5,503 nt of DNA, from contig JASIDM010000162.1 in assembly GCA_030044695.1 (NCBI GenBank), forward strand, positions 1 to 5,503, written 5' to 3'. The translations under genes and the position numbers were made by a program. The notes below the pieces were generated by a model, which was given only the letters and a program-made list of their open reading frames with translations, searched no databases and had not been told where the DNA came from. This document shows positions 1-4,601 of this stretch, piece after piece; positions within the stretch are counted from its first letter, which is position 1; every line of letters starts with the position of its first letter. This DNA is from Thermoplasmata archaeon. GTDB taxonomy: Archaea; Thermoplasmatota; Thermoplasmata; Lutacidiplasmatales; UBA184.

Positions 1-165
1 CACCAGGCGGTCGGGACCGCCGTACCGGGCCCGGTGACGAAGTCGGTGATGGGGGTCTTCGGGAAGGCGGTGCGGGGCGAGGAGGCTCGGTACGCCAACT
101 GGCTCACCCCCGTACCGGGGATCGCGCTGGCGGCCGCCCCGACCCCGCGGGCGGCCCGGCGTTAG
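1..165 (+). CDS. ilvE: Branched-chain amino acid aminotransferase, C-terminal fragment
   Basis: The window opens inside this gene; only the last 54 codons are present, ending in TAG at 163-165. The key segment is GPVTKSVMGVFGKAVRG followed by EEARYANWLTPV. It lines up with the end of E. coli IlvE as I recall it (GPVTKRIQQAFFGLFTG, then a Trp-Leu pair before the end). IlvE-type enzymes are cytosolic PLP enzymes that transfer the amino group between glutamate and the keto acids of Leu, Ile and Val. An Ala/Pro/Arg-rich tail of about 16 residues extends beyond the usual end of the family. Related fold-type IV enzymes (D-amino-acid or aminodeoxychorismate types) are less likely because they lack this GPVT...WL ending. 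The PLP lysine lies outside the window, so activity cannot be judged. The stop codon overlaps the stop of the convergent VOC gene. Confidence 0.72.
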   Translation, partial: HQAVGTAVPGPVTKSVMGVFGKAVRGEEARYANWLTPVPGIALAAAPTPRAARR

Positions 166-608
166 CTCGGACCGTCGTCGTCGTCGGCCGGCGGGGCCGG
201 AGGGGGCGCCGGGTGGGCGCAGACGTGGGTGTGGGGGTCGGGTCTCCATACCAGCTCGATCGACAGGCCCTCCGGCCCTCGGAGGTACAGCGAGCGCGAG
301 TCGTCCCGCTCCTTCTCCCCGGTGATCGTCACCCGGGCCCGTCCGACGCGGCTACGCAGGCCCGTCCACTCGCTGACGCGGAGGGCCACATGGTGGACCC
401 CCTTCGGACCGTCGTCGTCGCCCGCGTCGTGGAGCCCCAGGACCTCGTCGCCCGCGAGGAGGTAGGTGTGGTCCGGCCCCTCGCCGATCACCTCCATGCC
501 GAGCTGCTCGACGAAGAACCGTCGGGCTCGCGCCCGGTCCTTGACCTTGAGGTCGACGTGGTCGAAGCCGATCAGCCCGAAGTCTCGGGTCGCTACACGC
601 CCCGGCAC
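162..608 (-). CDS. VOC / glyoxalase-fold protein
   Basis: A 148-residue vicinal-oxygen-chelate protein, counting from a GTG start at 606-608. The fold shows two beta-alpha-beta-beta-beta modules: LIGFDHVDLKVKD with His17, then the ARRFFVEQLGMEVI helix-strand, then GVHHVALRVSEW with His73, and finally LRGPEGLSIELVW with Glu118. His17, His73 and Glu118 match the usual metal-ligand positions. The ligand near LGLHDAG is unclear (a histidine where GloA has glutamate). Such proteins include glyoxalase I, dioxygenases, epimerases and fosfomycin-modifying enzymes, and the substrate cannot be named here. A longer reading from an ATG at 725 would add 39 low-complexity residues and run through the promoter region. 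I prefer 608 because a GATATAG box is centred 26 bases upstream and the fold begins about 14 residues later. The roughly 25-residue C-terminal tail is Pro/Ala/Asp-rich with three histidines and looks disordered. Confidence 0.85.
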   Translation of the reverse strand: MPGRVATRDFGLIGFDHVDLKVKDRARARRFFVEQLGMEVIGEGPDHTYLLAGDEVLGLHDAGDDDGPKGVHHVALRVSEWTGLRSRVGRARVTITGEKERDDSRSLYLRGPEGLSIELVWRPDPHTHVCAHPAPPPAPPADDDDGPS

Positions 609-730
609 GCAGGTCGGGAATCGCTTCCTCCTATATCGGCTCTGGGAGGAGGGACCACCGCCGGCTCCCACCACGCCCTCAACCGTCGAGGCGCCCGCGG
701 AGTTATCTGGCGGCGCACCTGACACGGACG
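609..730. promoter_or_regulatory. Divergent promoter region between VOC gene and tldD
   Basis: About 120 bases separate the two divergent starts. On the minus strand GATATAG (631-637) is centred 26 bases before the VOC GTG at 608. On the plus strand TTATCT (703-708) is centred about 25.5 bases before the tldD TTG at 731. Both distances suit an archaeal TATA box with the transcript starting at, or a base or so from, the start codon. A GGAGG on the minus strand (627-631) is 18 bases from the GTG, too far for a normal ribosome site. Both boxes are weak matches to the consensus. Confidence 0.45.
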
Positions 731-2125
731 TTGACTTCGGTTGCCGACCACGAGGGCGATCTCGCTCAGGCGCTGGATCGCCTGGCTCGCGGTACGAAGT
801 TCGCCGAGCTGTTCGCGGAGAGCGGGGCGGGCCAGGAGGTCCGGCTCGACAGCAAGTCCACGACCGTCACCGTCGAGCCCCGGCTCCGCGGCTTCGTCTT
901 CCGCGCCTGGACGGGAAGCCACTGGACCGAGGCGGCCGCCTCGGAGTTCGCCCCCCGATCGATCCGGGAGGCCGCCGAGCGGATCGAGCGCGAGGCCTCC
1001 CGGACCCACGGGTCGGCAGCTCCCCCGGGGGAGTCCGCGACGACCCGGGGATCGTGGACCGCGAAGGGCAAGCGCTCCCTGCGGGAGCTGGGCCCGGAAG
1101 GGACCGTCGCGCTCGGCAAGGAGCTTCTCGGCTACGCCCTAGGTTCCCCGGAGATCAAGGAGGCCCAGGTCGCCCTGGCGTGGGAGGAGACGGACCGGCT
1201 GTACCTCAACAGCGCCGGAGCGCGCTGCCTCCAGCAGTTGGAGCGGACCCGGGCCGTCGTCGTGCCGATGGCGATCGAGAACGGCCGGGCCGTCGCCGAC
1301 TACTGGAGCCAGGGCGGGATCGGTGGGTTGGAGCGGGCCCCCGACCTCGGGGAGGCCACCGTCCGCAGGACCGCGGCGTCGACGCGGGCCCTGCTGGCGG
1401 CCAAGGCCCCGCCCGCTGGCGTGACCGATGTGCTGCTCGACCCGGGGGTCTCCGGGACGTTCGCCCACGAGTCGTTCGGCCATGGCACGGAGGCCGACCA
1501 GTTCGTGCGGGACCGCTCCTACCTGAAGCCGATCCTCGGCCAGGTCGTCGCGCCCGAGTTCCTCACCGTGGTCGACGACGGCACGGTCCCCGGCGGCTGG
1601 GGCTCCGGGTTCTGCGACGACGAGGGGAACCCGTCGCACCGCACGCTGCTGATCGACCGGGGCCGCTTTGTCGGGGCGCTCCACGACCGCGAGACGGCCG
1701 CGATCCTCGGCGCCAAGCCGACCGGGAACACGCGGCGTTCGAACTTCATGAGCCGGGCGTTCGTCCGGATGACGAACACCTACGTCGTCCCCGGGGACCG
1801 GACCGTCGACGAGCTGATCGGCGACGTGAAGGACGGCGTGCTGCTGGAGCGCTGGATGAGCGGGATCGAGGACCCGCTCGGCGGCCAGATGCAGATCAAG
1901 GTCCGCAAGGGCCACCGGATCGAGCACGGCAAGGTCACCGACCTCGTCGGGCCGATGGCGCTCTCCGGCAAGGTCCTCGACTTCCTGCGGGCGATCCGGG
2001 GCGTCGCCCAGGAGCCGGCGACGGAGATGGAGCCGGGGTACTGCGGCAAAGGCCACTCGGACTACCTCCCCGTCGGTAGCGGGGGCGTGCACCTCCTCTC
2101 GCGCGCGATCGTGGGGCCGGCGTGA
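731..2125 (+). CDS. tldD: TldD, metalloprotease subunit of TldD/TldE
   Basis: A 464-residue TldD/PmbA-family protein, close to the 481 residues of E. coli TldD. TldD and TldE form a cytosolic heterodimer in which TldD carries the zinc site. It degrades unstructured peptides, and in E. coli it trims the microcin B17 leader and degrades the antitoxin CcdA. The catalytic motif is HESFGH at 246-251 (HExxxH). The third-ligand cysteine is Cys438 in YCGKGHSDYLPVG, matching the CGK...LPVG segment of E. coli TldD. Other family landmarks are TVVDDGT (279-285), DDEG (296-299), the KPTGN segment (329-333), RMTNTY (346-351) and GGQ (384-386). The N-terminal half is the usual substrate-cradle domain. The start is TTG at 731; no ATG or GTG suits the alignment, there is no Shine-Dalgarno, and a TATA-like box sits 25 bases upstream. 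The gene is followed with a 4-base overlap by tldE, indicating co-transcription and translational coupling. Confidence 0.93.
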   Translation: MTSVADHEGDLAQALDRLARGTKFAELFAESGAGQEVRLDSKSTTVTVEPRLRGFVFRAWTGSHWTEAAASEFAPRSIREAAERIEREASRTHGSAAPPGESATTRGSWTAKGKRSLRELGPEGTVALGKELLGYALGSPEIKEAQVALAWEETDRLYLNSAGARCLQQLERTRAVVVPMAIENGRAVADYWSQGGIGGLERAPDLGEATVRRTAASTRALLAAKAPPAGVTDVLLDPGVSGTFAHESFGHGTEADQFVRDRSYLKPILGQVVAPEFLTVVDDGTVPGGWGSGFCDDEGNPSHRTLLIDRGRFVGALHDRETAAILGAKPTGNTRRSNFMSRAFVRMTNTYVVPGDRTVDELIGDVKDGVLLERWMSGIEDPLGGQMQIKVRKGHRIEHGKVTDLVGPMALSGKVLDFLRAIRGVAQEPATEMEPGYCGKGHSDYLPVGSGGVHLLSRAIVGPA

Positions 2126-3531
2126 CCGGCGCGGCCGAGACCTCGGAGATCGCCGCCCGGGTCGCCGAGCAGGTCCACCTCGACGTCCCTTGGGACCTCG
2201 TCGGGGAGCGGACCCGACGGTACGAGATCCATCTGCAGGGAACGTCGGTCGAGCTGGAGCGAGGACCGATCGACGTCGAGGGGTATGGGCTGCGGCTGTT
2301 CCGGCCCCGTAACGGGGGCGTGGGGATCGGGTTCCAGGCGTCGACGGACCTCTCGCCGGAGGGGTTCCGGGCCGTGCTTGCCGACGCGGAGTCGGCCACG
2401 CGCCACGCCGAGTTCCCGGCGAAGTCCATCGAGCTGCCGTCCGGCAAGCCTGCCCCGGGCGGCTCGGAGTTCCTGGACCGGAAGCTCTGGGAGGACCCCG
2501 CCGAGGCGCTTCGCGGGTACGTCCACGCGCTCGTGGGAGGGTTCCGGGGCAAGTCGGGGGCCGCCCCGACGTTCGGTTCGGTGAAGGCGGTCCTGCGGGA
2601 GCAGTCCATGGCGAACTCCACCGGACTGCGGGTGGCGTTCAACTCCACGAGCGTGGAGCTCGAGCTCGGGGTCAAGGCGTTCGGCGGGCCCGAGGGCCGG
2701 CCGCCGGGCGAGTTCTGGGTGACGCGCAGCGAGCGGCGGCTCGAGCCGTCCCGCGTGCCCGCCGAGGTCGAGGACTGGTGCCGCTACGCCGCCGACGTCC
2801 GGCGGGCCGTGCCGCCGCCGTCGGGGGAGCTCCCGGTCGTGCTCCCTCCCGACGTGCTCTCCGGGATCCTGCCGAACGTCCTCGGGTTCCGGTTCACGGG
2901 CTGGGCGCGCCTGCGCAAGCTCGCGCCGGAGGGCGGGACGCCGTTGGCGGCGGAGCGGGTGACGATCCGCGACGAGGGAGCCTACCCCTGGGCCCCGGGG
3001 TCGGCGCCGTACGACGACGAGGGCAGCTCGGCGGGGACGCGCCTGCTGATCGGCCAGGGGAAGGTCGGCGGGCTCCTCTACGACTCCCTGTACGCCTCGG
3101 CGTTCTCGACCACGTCGACCGGTAACGCCCTGCGGGGGCGGTTCGGCCCGATGTCGGCCCTGCGGTTCGCGAGCCGACCGAACCCCTCCTCGACGACCCT
3201 GGTCCTCGATCCGGGGGACGCCGGTGGCCTCCCGGAGCTCGCGGAGGCCGCCGGGGACGGCGTCCTGGTCACCCAGCTGGGCTGGGCCCAACCGGACCCG
3301 GTGTCGGCGTCGTTCGGCGGGGAGATCCGGATCGGCTACCGGATCCGCTCGGGGAAGATCGCCGAGCCGGTCCGCGGGGGGACGGTCGGAGGGGTCGTCT
3401 TCGCCCCGCCCGGGACACGATCGCTCCTCGCGAACGTGGAGGCCCTCGGCAGCCGCGTGGAACTCTCCGACGCGCTGGCGGCGCCGCCGGTCCTGGTCCG
3501 ACCGCTGACGGTCGCGGGCGCCTCGTCGTAG
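2122..3531 (+). CDS. tldE: TldE/PmbA, non-catalytic partner of TldD
   Basis: A 469-residue TldD/PmbA-family protein starting at a GTG that overlaps the tldD TGA (GTGA at 2122-2125), so the two chains are probably made together in matched amounts. Family landmarks are NSTGLRVAFNST (165-176), YDDEG (297-301) followed by GTRLLIGQGKVGGLLYD, TSTGNALRG (331-339), and a C-terminal half with FGGEIRIGYRIRSGKIAEPV (398-417). There is no HExxxH: the equivalent region around 242-265 (PPDVLSGILPNVLGFRFTGW) has no histidines, and the cysteine segment is also absent. This is what is known for TldE, which closes the active-site chamber but does not bind zinc. E. coli tldD and tldE (pmbA) are unlinked, so the adjacent arrangement here is the informative context. 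The gene ends 3 bases before the stop of the convergent zinc-ribbon gene. Confidence 0.9.
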   Translation: MTGAAETSEIAARVAEQVHLDVPWDLVGERTRRYEIHLQGTSVELERGPIDVEGYGLRLFRPRNGGVGIGFQASTDLSPEGFRAVLADAESATRHAEFPAKSIELPSGKPAPGGSEFLDRKLWEDPAEALRGYVHALVGGFRGKSGAAPTFGSVKAVLREQSMANSTGLRVAFNSTSVELELGVKAFGGPEGRPPGEFWVTRSERRLEPSRVPAEVEDWCRYAADVRRAVPPPSGELPVVLPPDVLSGILPNVLGFRFTGWARLRKLAPEGGTPLAAERVTIRDEGAYPWAPGSAPYDDEGSSAGTRLLIGQGKVGGLLYDSLYASAFSTTSTGNALRGRFGPMSALRFASRPNPSSTTLVLDPGDAGGLPELAEAAGDGVLVTQLGWAQPDPVSASFGGEIRIGYRIRSGKIAEPVRGGTVGGVVFAPPGTRSLLANVEALGSRVELSDALAAPPVLVRPLTVAGASS

Positions 3532-3534
3532 CCC

Positions 3535-3768
3535 CTACGGGGACTTCGGCAACCGCAGCAGCAGGGTCGCGCAGTTCCGGCAGCGGACCCCGGGAAGGTT
3601 CGCCGAGTACGTCCCGCCGAACCGCGTGCCGACCAGGACCTCCAGGCCCTTCGGTCGCGCCCTGGACTCGGGGGCATCGTGGGCCCAGAAGAGCCCAGAA
3701 CCGTTCGACGTCACGAGATAGCCCGTCTCGGTCGGTCCTCCGCAGACCGTGCACTTCCCCGCGACCAT
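3535..3768 (-). CDS. Small zinc-ribbon protein, DUF6487-like
   Basis: A 77-residue protein with two CxxC knuckles: Cys6/Cys9 (KCTVCGGP) and Cys63/Cys66 (VRCRNC). Between them is ETGYLVTSNGSGLFWAHD. The pattern CxxCGGxxExGYL, a short SxGxxFW strand, and a final RCxxC followed by hydrophobics resembles small zinc-ribbon proteins of the DUF6487 type. That family assignment is from memory of the pattern, not a search. A four-cysteine zinc site is the safe inference; the function is unknown. The start is ATG at 3766-3768, just before the first knuckle. A GATAGT box (3798-3803) lies about 32 bases upstream on the same strand, giving a very short leader if used. The gene faces tldE tail to tail and is transcribed separately from the upstream small ORFs, from which it is divided by a terminator-like hairpin. 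Confidence 0.8.
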   Translation of the reverse strand: MVAGKCTVCGGPTETGYLVTSNGSGLFWAHDAPESRARPKGLEVLVGTRFGGTYSANLPGVRCRNCATLLLRLPKSP

Positions 3769-3797
3769 GCCGTTGCGGTCGGGTCGGAGCGGGCCAG

Positions 3798-3803
3798 ACT
3801 ATC
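3798..3803 (-). promoter_or_regulatory. Possible TATA box of the zinc-ribbon gene
   Basis: On the minus strand the sequence reads CAGATAGTCTGG, a small A/T island in GC-rich DNA. Its centre is about 32 bases before the ATG at 3768. An archaeal start site would then fall near 3775, leaving a leader of only a few bases. The match to the consensus is weak. Confidence 0.35.
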
Positions 3804-3809
3804 TGCTTT

Positions 3810-3827
3810 GCCCCGGAACGGCGGGGC
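3810..3827. repeat. Short GC stem-loop
   Basis: GCCCCG (3810-3815) and CGGGGC (3822-3827) form a 6-bp stem with a 6-base loop, directly upstream of the possible TATA box of the zinc-ribbon gene. Stems of this size arise easily in DNA this GC-rich, so a role is uncertain. It could be a second hairpin behind the stronger one at 3869-3901. Confidence 0.3.
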
Positions 3828-3860
3828 CCTGGTGGAAGGCTCGAACAACGAACCCCGGAG

Positions 3861-3901
3861 AAATAAACGGCCCTCGCGGAGCCGGGAACCCCGCGAGGGC
3901 C
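3861..3901 (-). terminator. Hairpin plus T-rich run, terminator of the minus-strand small-ORF operon
   Basis: Positions 3869-3879 (GGCCCTCGCGG) and 3891-3901 (CCGCGAGGGCC) form a perfect 11-bp inverted repeat with an 11-base loop. Read on the minus strand, the stem is followed at once by GTTTATTT (3868-3861). On the plus strand no T-run follows, so the orientation favours stopping transcription that comes from the small ORFs at 3937-4511. It lies about 35 bases past the stop of the second of them and before the promoter of the next minus-strand gene. Archaeal termination relies mainly on the T-run, so the stem may act in RNA stability instead. Confidence 0.6.
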
Positions 3902-3936
3902 CAGGTCATCGTGAGACTAGAGCGGAATGTCCTCGA

Positions 3937-4146
3937 TCATCCGTAATCCTCGAGAGGGCGGTGGGTCGACGTGGGCTGCCCCCCGGCCTTGTACGCCGGA
4001 GCGAGCCAGTGCGGCCAGCCCCAGCGGGTGGGGTTGGTGAGCCGTGGCTGGGGGGCAACCGCGATCAGGACGCGCGCCGAGGAGGCTGCGCCGCCCGCCC
4101 CGGGATGCGCCCGGCGCGAGCTGTGGCCGCCCGAGCGGTGCAACAT
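3937..4146 (-). CDS. Small orphan protein, 69 residues
   Basis: I do not recognise this protein. The ATG at 4144-4146 shares one base with the TGA of the preceding ORF (TGATG), a typical coupled arrangement; a GTG one codon earlier is also possible. The N-terminal half is Gly/Ala/Arg/Ser-rich with three early histidines. The C-terminal half contains the aromatic stretch TRWGWPHWLAPAYKAGGQ, with three tryptophans in six residues, and ends RPLEDYG. Third codon positions are strongly G/C, as in the neighbours. However, the opposite strand also reads open with a similar bias, so coding status is only moderately supported. Its own stop overlaps a seven-codon frame (ATGA at 3937-3940). There is no membrane segment or signal peptide. 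It may be a lineage-specific protein or the remnant of a longer frameshifted gene. Confidence 0.42.
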   Translation of the reverse strand: MLHRSGGHSSRRAHPGAGGAASSARVLIAVAPQPRLTNPTRWGWPHWLAPAYKAGGQPTSTHRPLEDYG

Positions 4147-4511
4147 CACAGCACCTCACCCAGGTCCGGCGGGCGGAGCCACGGGATGGCAAGACTGCGG
4201 GTCGGGTCGGTCCGGGCCGTCGCGAACGAGGACCGGGGGAACGCCGAGACCGGAGTGGGGTGGGGCAGGGGGGTCTCGAAGTCGTGGATCCGCCGGCCCG
4301 CCGGCGTCAGGGGAACGTCACTCTCGGAGGCGACCGGCTCCGGCTCAGGGAGCGCCGCGTAGACCATCGGGCGGCAGCCTCCGCGGGAGAGGTGGACCGC
4401 CGAGGCGGAGGGGGTGTCGGGAAGGTGCTTGCCGCACCGCGGGCAGATCATCGCCACCTCGAGCATCGCGCGGATGCCTCCGAGGTAGGCCGTGCTCGCG
4501 GGCCGCGTCAT
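4146..4511 (-). CDS. Small CxxC (zinc-ribbon-like) protein of unknown function
   Basis: A 121-residue ORF with ICPRCGKHLPD (Cys23, Cys26) and a further cysteine in SRGGCRP (Cys46). This is half to three quarters of a zinc-knuckle set; a fourth ligand could be His40. The rest is Pro-rich and without obvious domains: ALPEPEPVASESDVPLTPAG, then a TPLPHPTPVSAFP segment, ending PPDLGEVL. The reading frame has strongly G/C third positions, supporting coding on this strand. The start at ATG 4509-4511 is favoured by a TATA-like TTTAAGTA centred about 28 bases upstream. Met21, directly before the CxxC motif, has GAGGTG three bases before it and is a serious alternative that would leave 101 residues. 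The gene is divergent from the winged-helix ATPase and shares its A/T-rich promoter region. The function is unknown. Confidence 0.6.
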   Translation of the reverse strand: MTRPASTAYLGGIRAMLEVAMICPRCGKHLPDTPSASAVHLSRGGCRPMVYAALPEPEPVASESDVPLTPAGRRIHDFETPLPHPTPVSAFPRSSFATARTDPTRSLAIPWLRPPDLGEVL

Positions 4512-4601
4512 CGACCACCACTTGTCGCGATTTAGTACTTAAACGTCCTACGATAGTTTGTACAAATTAAGTCTATGTAGAGGGAGGGCCCTCCAACCTC
4601 C
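4512..4601. promoter_or_regulatory. A/T-rich divergent promoter region
   Basis: Positions about 4529-4580 form the most A/T-rich stretch in the window. On the minus strand TTTAAGTA (4536-4543) is centred 28 bases before the ATG at 4511. On the plus strand two boxes could serve the ATPase. CTATGTAG (4573-4580) is centred about 25.5 bases before its GTG, as for a leaderless transcript. AAATTAAG (4564-4571) is about 34 bases before, which would leave a leader of several bases. The region also holds a perfect palindrome, listed separately. Confidence 0.6.
4557..4566. promoter_or_regulatory. Perfect 10-bp palindrome, possible operator
   Basis: TTTGTACAAA is a perfect inverted repeat in the middle of the divergent promoter region, and it abuts or overlaps the plus-strand TATA candidates. 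A second GTAC-centred, partly symmetric A/T element (TTTAGTACTTAAA, 4531-4543) lies 25 bp away, centre to centre, over the minus-strand TATA candidate. A dimeric regulator, possibly the winged-helix protein encoded next door, could bind here. The regulator is inferred, not shown. Confidence 0.4.

Noticed and set aside
173..186. CGT trinucleotide run as a regulatory or unstable repeat
   Set aside because: Only about four units, explained by consecutive Asp codons in the VOC C-terminus; noted only as part of the 17-bp repeat finding.
609..725. 39-residue N-terminal extension of the VOC protein from the ATG at 725
   Set aside because: The extension is low-complexity, occupies the divergent promoter region up to 6 bases from the tldD start, and is not needed for the fold.
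466..2079. Long plus-strand frame of 537 codons overlapping the VOC gene and tldD
   Set aside because: The product is extremely Arg/Gly/Pro-rich with no domain, and lies in the shifted frame of tldD. Long open shadow frames are expected at this GC content.
1139..2092. Minus-strand frame of 317 codons opposite tldD
   Set aside because: It lies antisense to the conserved catalytic half of TldD and the translation has no recognisable domain, so it is a GC-driven shadow.
2062..3291. Minus-strand frame of 409 codons opposite tldE
   Set aside because: The translation is rich in Arg, Pro and Gly repeats, is antisense to a well-supported gene, and has no plausible start signal.
3828..3930. Possible tRNA around the minus-strand GGGGTTCG string
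   Set aside because: There is a GTTCG reminiscent of a T-loop, but no matching T-stem, anticodon arm or acceptor stem could be drawn; the dominant structure is the terminator hairpin.
3679..4570. Plus-strand frames opposite the zinc-ribbon gene and small ORFs
   Set aside because: They overlap the CxxC genes on the minus strand, give Arg/Gly/Cys-rich translations without domains, and run through the terminator hairpin or the A/T-rich promoter region.
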